NCBI GenBank assembly: GCA_002914845.1
Contig: JXTC01000281.1
Location: 189,404 to 253,403 of the forward strand
Reading direction: 5' to 3'
DNA: 64,000 nucleotides
Source of the DNA: Trema orientale
Lineage: Eukaryota; Streptophyta; Magnoliopsida; Rosales; Cannabaceae
Below the pieces are notes generated by a model that saw only the letters and a program-made list of their open reading frames with translations, had not been told where the DNA came from and did no database searches. Numbering within the stretch: the stretch's first letter is position 1; every line of letters starts with the position of its first letter. The translations under genes and the position numbers were made by a program. Below are positions 36,500 through 48,839 of the stretch, piece by piece.

Positions 36500-37710
36500 G
36501 GTCCCACCCCCAGTCTCAGACGATTGTGGCATTTGGGAACGGTTAGTAACGTAATCCAGGGACATGTCGTTTTAGGAGTCCAGAGCTGTCCATTGTGGGG
36601 CCTGCGACATTGGGACGGACCAACACGCCCTTTTCTTTTTCTTTTTTGTTTGGAGAAATTTACAGTACCTTTTTTTGTTCATTGTATCTCAAAAGCACTT
36701 GTTTATAATTTTTTCCACAATTTTTTTGGTATTTATTAAGTTTTTACTCGTATTTTACATTTATAGCACGTTTAGTATGCCGGATTAGATTAGATTAGAT
36801 TAGATTATTAGTTTGGATTAGATTATATTAGAATATTTAGTACTGTAATGTGTTTGGTGTAATCTAGGATTAAAAGTCTATTTATATAACAAAATAATTT
36901 TTAATTTATGAGGGCAATCTAATTTTTCAGTAAAATAAATAATTAAATTTTTACATAATATAATAAGTAAAAATAAGATTTTTATCCAAATAAAATATTA
37001 TACTTAATTGTTTTTACTAAATCTAGGAGTATAATATTGTTGAATTCAAAATAAAAATTTTATTTTTAAGAAAAAAGGTATAGAAAAAAAATATGGAAAG
37101 CAAAAAGAAAAGAAAAAAAAAAGAGCTCAAGGGCATAATTAATCCCCAAGTTCACAAAAGGACAACTTTGTCTCTTCTAAGTGGGATTAAATTGGAAAGC
37201 TGGACTTTTTGTCCAGTCTTTCCATAAGCCCAAACATAGGACTGGATAAAAGAGTCCAGTCCCTCCTCATAGTCCGGCTCGCAAAAGAGACTTTATAGTG
37301 TAAGTTTATATATGTGGTAGATATTTTGAAATGTATATCGATTTTTAGGTTTTTTTTTTATAGAGTTAATTATACTTTTATACGCTTTATAGTATAAGTT
37401 TATATATGTGGTAGATATTTTGAAATGTATATCGATTTTTAGGTATATTTTTTTTATAGAGTTAATTATACTTTTATACCTTGTATTTTGAATGATTATT
37501 TATTTTATACATTGTGTTTGCTTATTATCAACATTGACCTTCAAATTTAAAAATTTTAACAAAATTATACTCTCTTTAGGTTAAACACCAAAATTTGACA
37601 ATTTTATTTATCAAAATACCCTTTAAACTTTAAACCTATATAGTTAAAAAAAATCCAAATTTAAAGCTTACTTGAAATTAATAACTACACTAAATACTAA
37701 AAAAAAAAAA
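36500..37710. other. AT-rich intergenic region with small repeats
   Basis: Holds a short GATTA-type microsatellite (36781-36807) and a 94-base tandem duplication (37291-37384 and 37385-37480, starting CTTTATAGT). No coding region is supported. Confidence 0.5.
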
Positions 37711-38167
37711 GGGATAATCCCAAAAATAACCATCCTATTTTATCTTAATACAACAACTAACCCCCTATTTTCATAAAATCCAAAATATCCTCTCTATTTT
37801 TCAAAATAGGAAAAAAGTATACTTTATCTTTTTATTTTATCAAACTTAAAATACAAAATTTCTAGAATACCCTCATATATTTCTAAAATCTATTACCAAA
37901 AACTGTTGATAATTTGTTTTGGCAATAATTTTTGAGATATTTTTTTTTGTAATAAAATGATTAAAAAATGATTTGTTTGGATATTAATATCTAAAGGATA
38001 TTATTGTCCTTCAAGAAAAAATTAAGTCAAAAATTGACTAAAAAAGTAGATAAAGTATACTTTTTTCCTATTTTGAAAAACAAAAGATATATTTGTAGAT
38101 TTTATGATAAGAGGGGGTTAAATGTGGCATTAAGACAAAACAGAGTGGATGCTTTTGGGATTATGCC
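37711..38167. mobile_element. Long-inverted-repeat MITE, Mutator-like
   Basis: A 457-bp element. Its left end starts GGGATAATCCCAAAAATAAC, the right end reversed starts GGCATAATCCCAAAAGCATC, and the inverted similarity continues for about 130 bases through CAAAATAGGAAAAAAGTATA. Flanks are A-runs (at least 8 A on each side), which fits an A-rich target duplication of 8-9 bp but cannot prove it. Non-coding; related to 16706-17192. Confidence 0.75.
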
Positions 38168-38251
38168 AAAAAAAAGGTTGTAGGTTTTGCATTCTTTTAG
38201 AATTAATTTGTTACTATTTTTTATTTAATTATTAATTATAATTAGTTTTAA

Positions 38252-39083
38252 GGGATAATATAAAGATAAATAAATATAAAACCCACCATCTTCAGTGTTT
38301 TATCAAAAAAAACCCACACCTTTTCATTTATATTAAATTAAATATTCAATTTCTATTTTCCTATCAAATAGGATCGGACCCACAACTTTGGTCAAAATTC
38401 AAATATAATATTATTTAAAAGACATTTTTGCCACTAAAACTCATAAAACACAAGAACATAAAATTATTATGAATAAAATAGTTTAACTAATATTACTTAA
38501 AATAAAGGGAAAAAAACAACATTTATTTTACTTTGTATTTTTTGAAAACTTTTAATTGTTTTGAATAATTTAAACTTTTTTTTCAGTTTCAATAATTATC
38601 ATTTTCACTTAAAATGATTTTAAAAAAACCAAGAATTTTTTTTTGTCATTTTCCTTTTTTTCATTTTAATTGTTTCGAATAATTTAAACTATTTAAAAAA
38701 AAAAAAAGACGTAACAAGAATTTTTTTAACTTTTATCATTTGATTTTTTTTATTGTTTTGAATAATTAACATTTTTTTATTATTTTCACAAACCTTTTTT
38801 TTTAAATTAAAAAAAGAGAAATACAATAATGTTCTTTTATTTCAAGTGCTTTTTTATTATTGAAATTATTTTATTCATAATAATTATTTTTATTTGTGTT
38901 TTATGAGTTTTAATGGCAAAAGTCTCTTTTAAATAATATAAAATTTCAATTTTGACTAAAATTGTGGGTCTGGTACTATGTTATAGGAAAACATAAATCG
39001 ATTATTTAATTTAATATAATTAAAAAGATGTGGGTTTTTTTTTATAAAACACTAAAGATGGTGAGTTTTTTTTATATTGTCCC
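38252..39083. mobile_element. Foldback element with long inverted ends
   Basis: 832 bases. The left ~200 bases (GGGATAATATAAAG, then an AAACCCACCATCTT-like block and CATAAAACACAAG) are matched in reverse by the right ~200 bases, which end in ATATTGTCCC. The flanks carry a 10-bp direct repeat with one mismatch: TTAGTTTTAA at 38242-38251 and TTAGATTTAA at 39084-39093. This suggests a Mutator-like foldback transposon. The centre is A/T homopolymer-rich and non-coding. Confidence 0.75.
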
Positions 39084-41460
39084 TTAGATTTAATTTAAAT
39101 TATTTTTAAATATATATCTTTAAACTTTGAAAAGGTATTTTGATAAATCCGATGGTCAAAATTGGTATTTGACTTATAGATGATATATATTTGTTATAAA
39201 TTTTAAATTTAAAGTCAATGTTAATAAAAACCAAAACATAACGTATAAATTGAATAATTAGTCAAAATGCAAGGTTTAAAAATATAAGTATCCTACTTTT
39301 ATATATAAATATATCTCGTATTATATATAATTTCATATATAAAATATGTTGACATGTATTTATCTAAAACATGGTATTTATGAAGTAAAAAGAAAATTGA
39401 GTATTAATGAAAATATGCTTAAAGAACGGGTATTGATGAATTTTTTCCCTTTTTTAAACATATTTGAATACATACCTATTTTTTTATTTGGATATATATA
39501 TATCTAGTTTTTTTTATTATTATTAAGGGTAGAGTATTAAACTCTAGTCCTCGACATTGGAGGTGAGTGTCGTTACCAATCAGACTAAGCTTACGACTTA
39601 TATATATATATCTCTCTCTCTCTAGTTTTAGTTATATATTTTGTGTATAAAATATATGTCATATACATTTATACTTTTGGCACATATTTCTCCCCATAAA
39701 AGTATAAATCCATTGAAAATTTGGAAAAAAAAAAAATTATCTATATAAATATGCCAAAGAAAACGAGTATTTATGTATTTTTCGCGGAAATCTCACTAAT
39801 ATGGGTCGAGTTGGCCCGAGATTATAGGAGAATGGATGGAACTAGGAGTTTTTTTGGGGACAAAATAACCTTTTTATGACTCATTTCAAACTGATGTTTT
39901 TAAGAGTATTATAAATATTGAACCTGTTGTTAGAAGTTTTATAATCATAATTCACAATATTTTTAGGAGTTCTTTAAGGTCATCAAAATTTTGATTACTA
40001 TTCAATGTGGTAAAAAAAAATTTATTTGACACTATTGCAAATTTCATTTTGAAAAAGAGTCCTAAAAAATCATTTTGTGGAAAAAATATCTAAATACTCA
40101 TTTTTTTAAACATATTTTCAAAAATACTCAATACTCATTTTTATTTTTATTTCAGAATAGTTGTTTTCGAGAAATGTATACCGCACACGTATTTTATATA
40201 TGAAATGCATACCGTCATGAATAAAAATTATACGTAAAAATTAGTATGCATTTCAAAATGAATGTATACGACAAATATAAATTTACACTGTTAAATATAA
40301 ACTATGGGTAACAATTTACATTTTAAATGTATACCACCGTATTCTACGCATAAAATGTATACCTAAAAAAAAGGTACTTTTGAAAAAAAAATAGGTATTT
40401 TCATAATATAAAGCACAAAAAGGATACTTGGTGTAACTCATTTTGCCCCAAATTACTCCTACAGATGTCCTTTTCTCGGGATTGGAAGATTCAGCCCAAC
40501 TATCAGCCCTCTTGCATAATTTTTGTTTAACTTTCCTTATAAAACAACCTAAAAAAGAAAAAAGTTAAAAATAGTAAGGTCAAAATAGGCTAGCATTAAT
40601 GGGTGAGCATGACACGACTATAATCCAGAACTGCATGACATGAGTAATAAGTTTGGTCTAAAGAGTTTAAAGAACTTAAGGGTCTGAGGGAAAAACTCAA
40701 CTCCAATAAAAAGCCCGTGAAAAGTTGAGGAAAAAAAATATAGTTTGAGTAGGTACCAACGATAATTATATAATATACTTTGATATAGTTTGGGTAAGTG
40801 CTAACCTATTTGGGATATATTTAAATTATAAAATCATTTATCACATATATTATTTTTTTTTAAAGAAAGAAAAACTACTTTCATCAATAGAATAATAGTA
40901 CATAACCCATCAGAGAATTTTGAAGTATAAAGCAAACATCCAAATAAATTGATTAAAATCATGGGAGGAACTTTGTGCATTAGGATCCTCACGAAATCTA
41001 CCTGAAGTAATAAGAAGACTCATATGGATCACTATTATTGTGTTTTTCAATATAGTTCTTATCTCTGTTGGTTTATTATGGCCATCCACTCAAATTATAT
41101 TATTAGTATCTCTCGAACTCCAAAAGTAATTGGAGGGCAAGAACTATTACACAAACTACATAAATTTGAATCTGAAATGATATAAATCTATATGATAATT
41201 ATACTAAAATATATATATATATATATTAAAATCACCATAGATCTAAATTTGAGCAGATTAAAATAACGAAAAACAAAAAACAAAAGAAATCCAAAATCAC
41301 CATAGATCTAGATATGGTAGACTAAATCACCACATATCTTTATTTGGGTAGACTAAGGCAACCATATAGATATTTATCTCGATGGAGTTCCCACCAGAAT
41401 GATTATTTAAAAATAAAATAAAGAAAATGAAACTCCCCTAGAGAGAAAGAGATTCAAAAT
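39084..41460. other. AT-rich intergenic sequence
   Basis: No gene is supported. A segment at about 39530-39600, read on the minus strand, has weak tRNA-like spacing (see findings). Several TA runs occur, for example at 39597-39609 and 41208-41226. Confidence 0.3.
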
Positions 41461-42315
41461 ATCTTCCTCTTCAGCTTATTAGAGAATAAGATACACAAAA
41501 ACTCTCTTGTCAGTTAGAAGAAGGAAAAGGAGAAAGAGAGAGCGATTTTAATCAAGCAGGAGTTGTTATTTATCACATACACTTCATATTTCAATTTAGA
41601 CTTTTTTTTTTAATTGAAAATTATCTCAATTTTTCAAATAGTTTTAATTCATAAAATTACAAATTAATATTCCACAATCACTTAAAAGTAAATTTGTATT
41701 AATAGTATTAGAACAACAAAATTTTGAAAGAAAAAACAATAATGAGTACGATTATAGCACAATAACAATACATGTTTGAAAACAAAAATAATTAAGTATG
41801 AAAATTATGTATAATACAAAAAAAGAGCATGATTAGACACGTGAATATTATAATATCGAAAATAAAAGTATAATTAATTAGGCACGAAAATAATATAGTA
41901 ATCAAAACATGCACAATTAGGGACAAAATAGCATAATATCATAAATAGCTACGATTAGATATGAAAATAACGTAGCACTAAAAATATGTATGATTAGACA
42001 TAGAAATAGTATGATATAAAAAATAGAGATAATTATGCACGAAAATAGACAAACATGTACACTGTACAAAAATGGTAAAAGCACATTATAGGCCATGCAT
42101 TCACGAGGCCAGTCACCAGTGGAAAAAATATTGGATGATTATGAGACTTCCAAAAATTCGAAATTCTTGATAAATAGAGGAACAATATTACCATTTTTGC
42201 TCAATAAGATACCAAAGTGAATGATTGACTCATTTCATGTTAAAAATCACACAAGACATTTGAAACTGATCTAAAAAAGATTGGTCAATACAAATGAGTT
42301 GGAGAGCCTATTAAT
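41461..42315. repeat. Segmental tandem duplication, unit 1
   Basis: 855 bases starting ATCTTCCTCTTCAGCTTATT are repeated from 42316 with scattered changes. Unit 1 lacks the 202-bp MITE found in unit 2, so it preserves the empty site near 42015-42025. No coding content recognised. Confidence 0.85.
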
Positions 42316-43362
42316 ATCTTGCTCTTCGGCTTATTAGAAAATAAGATACACAAAAACTCTCTTGTCAGTTAGAAGAAGGAAAAGGAGAAAGAGAGAGAGA
42401 TTTTAATCAAGGAGGAGTTACTTTAATTTAGACTTGTTTTTTTTATTGAAAATTATCTCAATTTTTCAAATAGTTTTAATTCATAAAATTAACAATTAAT
42501 ATTCCACAATCACTCAAAAGTAAATTTGTATTAATAGTATTAGAACAACAAAATTTTGAAAGAAAAATCAATAATGAGTACGATTATAGCACAATAATAA
42601 TGCATGTTTGAAAACAAAAATAATTAAGTATGAAAATTAATTATAATACAAAAAATGACCATGATTAGACACGTGGATATCATAATATCGAAAATAAAAG
42701 TATAATTAATTAGGCACGAAAATAATATAGTAACCAAAACATGCATAATTAGGCACAAAATAGCATAATTCCAAAAATGGCTGTGATTAGACATGAAAAT
42801 AATATAGCACTGAAAACATGTATGATTAGGCATAGAAAGAGTATGATATCAAAAAGGATAATGATTGAAGTACTAACTTTTTTATCAAATTTTTAATACC
42901 AACACATGTGGCATGTGATTTGTCACTACTCAATTGGTGATGATATTTAATCTATTTATGGTAAGTTTTAACACACTAATTAAATGGTGACAACTTACAT
43001 GTCACATGTATTGGTACAAAAAATTTGGTATAAAAGTTGAGATATGTAGTGTTATCCTATCAAAAATAGAGATAATTATATACGTAAATAGACAAACATG
43101 TACACGGTACAAAAATGGTAAAAGCACGTTACAGGTCATGCATTCACGAGGCCAGTCACCAGTGGAAAAAATATTGGATGATCATGAGACTTCCAAAAAT
43201 TCGAAATTCTTGATCAATGGAGGAACAATATCACTATTTTTGCTCAATAAAATACCCAAGTGAATGATTGACTCATTTCATACTAAAAATAATTGCACAA
43301 GACATTCGAAACTGATCCAAAAAAGATCGATCAATACAAATGAGTTGGAGAGCCTATTGAGG
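42316..43362. repeat. Segmental tandem duplication, unit 2
   Basis: A second copy of 41461-42315 that starts ATCTTGCTCTTCGGCTTATT and carries an extra MITE at 42856-43057. It runs straight into the assembly gap, so further units may be missing. Confidence 0.85.
42856..43057. mobile_element. 202-bp MITE with perfect 9-bp target duplication
   Basis: Ends are inverted repeats of about 70 bases (GGATAATGATTGAAG and, reversed, GGATAACACTACATA, then ACATGTGRCATG). It is flanked by TATCAAAAA on both sides (42847-42855 and 43058-43066). The corresponding place in unit 1 has a single TATAAAAAA, so the insertion followed the segmental duplication. A 9-bp duplication points to the Mutator superfamily. 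Non-coding. Confidence 0.88.
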
Positions 43363-43399
43363 NNNNNNNNNNNNNNNNNNNNNNNNNNNNNNNNNNNNN
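43363..43399. other. Assembly gap (37 N)
   Basis: A run of 37 undetermined bases directly after the second 41461-type repeat unit. The repeat probably caused the break. Confidence 0.95.
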
Positions 43400-43765
43400 C
43401 ATTGAAAGCGAGAGGAATGGGAATGGTTCTTATGAATAATGCTTTTTGTTGCTGCTGTTGTTGTTGTTAAACACTATGAGTAATACTGTAAAACTTACTG
43501 CACGTGTTTGTGATAAAGCTCAAATCTTCACCCTTTGACATAGTATTATAGATATCATATAACCAATATACTTGCTATAATCAATGGGTATAAGAAAGCT
43601 GTGGTTTAATTGTGACAAGTGATCTTTCTTATGTGTTTTCTTTGCTGCATCATTAGGTAAATACGATTTTGACATGACCTACACATAATTAAGACTAGAG
43701 AATAATAGTAGTTCAAAAAGAGGCCTAATTAGGCATGTAAATAGATAAAAAAGAGAAAAATACAA

Positions 43766-44036
43766 GAAAAATTTAGGTGGATGACCAATATTTTAAATTT
43801 GATTAAGTAGATGTCTACTTTTTAAATTTTATAACTAAATGTCCAGGTATATACACTTTTACATTTGGTAGATAAGCATATCTACCAATTTTAGTTACTG
43901 TGCTGAAATGTACTAGGTATATACTTTTTTATACTTGGTATATAAATATATATACCAGACATTTTGCTATAACATTTGACAAAGGGACATTTACTTAAAT
44001 TGGGACCAAAATTTGGTCATATTTCTATATGGCCCA
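43766..44036. repeat. Dispersed repeat, copy 2 (first copy at 4450-4745)
   Basis: About 270 bases match 4450-4745 in the same orientation, about 39 kb away. Shared blocks include TTAAATTTGATTAAGTAGAT and ACATTTTGCTATAACATTTG. Imperfect inverted ends suggest a MITE family. Confidence 0.6.
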
Positions 44037-44182
44037 AAATACAAATACAGACACTATTATTAATCGTAATTAGGTCAGATGTCATAACTATTAATTTTAG
44101 TTTAGCTATGCTTTCACGGTATGAAAAAGTAACCAAAATTTAAAATTTTACTTTTCCACACTTTTTGAACTTTCTTTAATAA

Positions 44183-45958
44183 CAAGATTGGTCCTTACAA
44201 TAGACTAAATTAAAATTTCTTTTCCTACCTAGTAGTTTTAGGAATCTAGCTATTTCGATCTTCAATTTTATGTCTTTTTAACAAAAACTCACCCAATATA
44301 TAAAGAGTTTTTGATAATATTTATACTATTTTTAAGAAAGGATGAACTATTTTATAGGATTCGAAGGTTTACACATTCATTTGCTTTTTTTAATTTCTTT
44401 TCTCATTAAGTATTTGGACTTTCAAACTTATTCTAAGGAATTTAGAATTCTTGACTTGTTTATCCTATCTAATTCCTAACCCAAATTAAGACATCAAGAA
44501 AACTTTAAAGAAAAGAAAAGAGTAAGCCAAGCAAAACTTATCAGGATTGAACACATTACTAATTTATGACTATGAAAGTCTTGAACAATTATTATTTGAT
44601 TTCTTAGACTTGTATATATGGTATGGGTTGATCTAGAAAATTTTTGCTTATATGTATAATGGTCAAAATATATGAAAGCTGCTAATACTAAAGAGTTACA
44701 TATAAAAATGTACAGGTACATATATATTTTATTTATTTTTGAATGATAATGAAAGTATCCCCTTAATTTTGATGAAATGCTCAATATACTCTTCGATTTT
44801 CATAAATCCTAAAATATCCCATCAGATTTACAAATTAATACAAAGTTCACCATTCTGTCTTATCGAGTCAAAATTGACATACAAAAAGGCACAATTATTC
44901 TCCCCTAAACTTATAATCAAACGAATATAACTAAAAAAATAACAAATAATATTGAATGGACAAAAAAAATGACTAAGAATAAGTAGATTTATGAATTAAA
45001 AGTCTTATATAATTTTTCCAAAGAATTTTTTTTAACAAATTAATCATTTCTAGGTAAGGGTATTTTAGTCATTTAAAAAAAATTATTTAAGTATTAGACC
45101 AAATTATATAGAAGGATGAAATTTGTACTAATTTATTAATATGAGGGGATATTTTTTTTATTTATGAAAACTATACGTATAAATTGAGCATTTCTTCAAA
45201 ATAGATGTTTTTGTGATTATTATGTTATTAAAACAGATATTTTTGTGACACACAAAAAGGCAAAATTACTCTCCTCTAAACTTATATTCAAACAAATATA
45301 ACTTAAGAAACAACAAATAATATTGAATGAAAGGTAAAAAAATGATTAAGAATAAGTCGATTTATGAATTAAAAGTCATATAATTTTTCCCAAGAATTTT
45401 TTTTTAACAAATTAATTGTGTCTAGGTAAGGGTAATTTAGTCATTTAAAAAAAATTTACTCAAGTTTTAGACTAAAAGGGTGAAATTTGTGCTAATTTAA
45501 TAATATAAAGGGATATTTTTATTATTTATGAAAATTGTGAGTATAAATTAAGCATTCCTTCAAAAAAGATGTTTTTGTGATTATTATTTTATTATTTTTT
45601 AGGGTAGGTGAATATATATTTATGTTTGTTAGTAATGCCAGTGATACCAATTTCTTACACCACATGAGGTGACATTTATTTCAACAACTTCTTTTTTGAA
45701 ATTGAGACCACACCATTTAAAATTATGTGGTTAAAAATGATGCCACATTATTAAAGATTTGGTGCAAGATTTAGGTGTTCCAATCTTTACCCTTATGTTT
45801 ATGCTCCTTCTCATTGTTTTTTTTTTTTTGGAATAAATACTTATTTCAATTTGGAATATTTTGTCGCTCTTTCATATTATATTTATAGCGAAAAAAATGA
45901 ACTAAAATAAAGTTTACAAAAACTATGGCTATATATGAAAGGTGTTCTAGAGACCGAG
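44183..45958. repeat. 1.8-kb segmental tandem duplication, copy A
   Basis: Begins AAGATTGGTCCTTAC and ends TGTTCTAGAGACCGAG; the same order of sequence recurs at 46150-47932. Copy A includes a long-inverted-repeat MITE (about 44745-45222, with ends TGATAATGAAAGTATCCCCT and, reversed, TAATCACAAAAACATCT) and an extra partial repeat of its right half (about 45245-45590). No gene recognised. Confidence 0.8.
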
Positions 45959-46149
45959 TGAAAAAAAAAAAAACAAAAAGAGAAAGGTGTTCACATTGAA
46001 ATCTTTTGAGAAGTTTGAAATTATAATCCTTATATATACATTGTAAATTGAAGCTTTTTGCTTCAATTAATGATATTCCCTTGAAGAGCCCGTTTATATA
46101 TATATATATAAAGATTAGTCCTTCCTACATTTCAAAAAAAAAAAAAAAA

Positions 46150-47932
46150 AAGATTGGTCCTTACTATAGACTAAATTAATATTGCTTCTCCTACCTAGTA
46201 GTTTTGGGAATCTAGCTATTTCGATCTTCAATTTTATGTCTTTATACAAACACTCACCCAATATATAAAGAGGTTTCATAATATTTATACTATTTTTAAG
46301 AAATTAAGGATGGACTATTTTATGGGATTCAAAGGTTTATACAAGTATCAATGTTTATTTCCTTTGCTTTTTTAATTTCTTTTCTCATTAGGTATTCGGA
46401 CTTTCAAACTTATTATAAGGGATTTAGAATTCTTGACTTGTTTATCCTACCTCATTCCTAACCCAAATTATGGCATCAAGAAAAATTTAAAGAAGAGAAA
46501 AGAATAAGCCAAATCAAACTTATCAGGATTGAACATATTACTAATTTATGACTATGAAAATCTTGAAAAATTATTATTTAATTTCTTAGACTTGTACATA
46601 TGGTATGGGTTGATCTAGAAAATATGTGCTTCTATGTATAATGGTCAAAATATATAAAAGCTGCTAATACTAAAGGTTGATCTAGAAAATATGTGCTTAT
46701 ATGTATAATGGTCAAAATATATGAAAGCTGCTAATACTAAAGAGTTGCATATAAAAATGTACAAGTACATATATATTTTATTTATTTTCGGATGACAATG
46801 AAAGTATCCCCTTAATTTTGATTGAATGCTTAATATATCTTTTCGATTTTTATAAATCCTAAAAATAACCTATCAGATTTATAAATTAATACAAAGTTCA
46901 CCAATCTGTCTTATTGAGTCAAAATTGACATACAAAAAGGCACAATTATTCTCCCCTAAACTTATAATCAAACGAATATAACTAAAAACATAACAAGTAA
47001 TGTTGAATGGAACAAAAAAAATAATTAAGAATAAGTAGATTTATGAATTAAAAGTCTTATATAATTTTTCTAAAGAATTTTTTTTAACAAGTTAATCATT
47101 TCTAGGTAAGGATATTTTAGTCATTTAAAAAAAATTATTCAAGTTTTAGACCAAATTATACAGAAGGATGAAATTTGTACTAATTTATTAATATGAGGGT
47201 CTACGTTTCGACCAAAAAAAAAATATTAATATGAGGGGATATATTTCTTTTATTTATGAAAACTGTACGTATAAATTGAGCATTTCTTTAAAACAGATGT
47301 TTTTGTGATTATTATGTTATCAAGTTTTAGGGTGAATATATATATATATATATATAGGTTGCCAATCCGGTAGGTATTTTTTTTTTTTTACCTATGTGTA
47401 GGTATTTATTTTCTAGCCGTTGGATCATCATCTAACAATGATCTAACGGCTAAAATGAGATGCATGAAAAGACGTGCATCATTAATACTTTTTCTCTCTC
47501 CTACTTTTTAATATAAAAAAATGTGCAAAAATTTTTTTCATTGGCCCAATTGATACCTATGCATAGGTAAAAAAAAAAAATACCTACTGGATTGGTACCA
47601 TATATATATATGTTTGTGAGTAATGTTAGGAACACAAATATCTTAAGCCGAAAACTTACACATTTAGAGTGACATTTATTTCATCAACTTCTATTTTAAA
47701 GGTGGGACCACATTATTTAAAGTTATCTGACCCAAAATGATATCATATTAATAGTCTAAATTTTTTGTGCAAGATTTTGATGTCCTATTGTTTTATTTAT
47801 TTTTTTTTTTGAAATAATGCTCGTTTCAATTTCGAATATTTTGTCACTCTGTCATATTATAGGAAAAAAATAAACTAAATAAATTTGACAAAAACTATGG
47901 CTGTATATGTAACGTGTTCTAGAGACCGAAGA
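46150..47932. repeat. 1.8-kb segmental tandem duplication, copy B
   Basis: Second copy of 44183-45958. It lacks the extra partial repeat of copy A, has its own small tandem duplication at about 46606-46740 (block starting GGTTGATCTAGAAAATATGT), and carries a private MITE at 47357-47599. Confidence 0.8.
47357..47599. mobile_element. 243-bp MITE inserted in a TA run of copy B
   Basis: The left end GGTTGCCAATCCGGTAGGTA and the reversed right end GGTACCAATCCAGTAGGTA are inverted repeats, both followed by a T-run and ACCTATG. Flanks are TA repeats, so the target duplication is a TA-rich string of unclear length. Copy A has the uninterrupted sequence near 45605-45635, showing that the element arrived after the duplication. 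Confidence 0.8.
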
Positions 47933-48172
47933 AAAAAAAAAGGTTGTTCTAGAGAGTCAACGCAGCGTGCTATACCGGTATGGCGACGACGAAAAATTCA
48001 AGACGAGATTACCCAGAAAGAAAGGAGATTCCTTGCTCTACGAAGAAAATTCAAACACCATAATTTTGTTTATATTTATATCATATATATGATTAAACAA
48101 GCCCACCAGAAGTTTTTGACAAAAGAATTTGTACAACCGTATTAGTCTATCTTTCCTAACCCAAGCTAAGCT
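47933..48172. other. Sequence between the segmental duplication and the truncated retroelement
   Basis: Short open frames only, with no recognisable protein. The boundary with the minus-strand retroelement lies near 48173-48185, where Gag similarity stops. Confidence 0.3.
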
Positions 48173-48613
48173 TCAACATTCTCGTGCATCTTTCTTCAGG
48201 ACATAGAATACACATAACACCTTTTCATGGTCGTTAAAGTTCATAAATTCTAGGATAGTTTGGATTGATGACAACCATTCTTCAGCCACCAAAGGATCCG
48301 TCGATCCTTTAAACTTAGCAGGACGCACCTTTCTGAAGCGTTCATAAAGTGGTTCTTGGCGTTCCACACGTCGATCAGGTATAATAGGTTCTGGTTGTGG
48401 TACTGGTTCTTCCAGTTGAAGCAATGGTTCTTCATCATCAGCTTGAGGTTCCACATTTTCTTGTCGTTGTTGCCTTAGTTGCTCACGAAGGTTTCTCATC
48501 TCCTCTTCTTGAGCTTGGAGTCGTTGTTGCAAGTTAGCCATAAGATTACTTAGGTTGGGTGCTTCAGATGCATTTATTGGGTTGACTCATGGTCTTCCGC
48601 TCCCTCTTACCAT
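48173..48613 (-). pseudogene. Gag N-terminal fragment of the minus-strand retroelement
   Basis: Frame from ATG 48613 with one in-frame stop near the ninth codon. It includes a glutamine/glutamate-rich coiled-coil-like stretch (LQQRLQAQEEEMRNLREQ), then the conserved start of the Gag domain (FRKVRPAKFKGSTDPLVAEE). It stops at KKDAR, where the element is truncated. The plus-strand counterpart is 58473-58910. Confidence 0.8.
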
Positions 48614-48839
48614 TTTTGTTTTTTTTTTGGTTTTTAATGATTCCTATTAATTCAGAGTATAATTTTTTATTAGTTATCTCAACTTTGATTATGCAAAAAG
48701 GGATTAAGTAATAACAAGTACATTGTTTTATAATGATATAATTTCATTAACTAAAATACAAGGTAAAATCATACAAATGAAATCCAGCCTATTACATGCA
48801 TGATCTCTCATATTATTGTTCTAGGGTTCGTTGAGGTTT

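Noticed and set aside
40880..41160. Degenerate retrotransposon-like stretch
   Set aside because: Some codon-like character, but no reverse transcriptase or integrase motif could be identified.
43006..43263. 85-codon frame overlapping the 202-bp MITE
   Set aside because: It starts inside the MITE and runs into the repeat unit; the frame exists only because of the insertion.
47885..48145. 86-codon plus-strand frame
   Set aside because: Lysine/arginine-rich by composition, overlaps the end of a segmental duplication whose sister copy is not open. Not supported.
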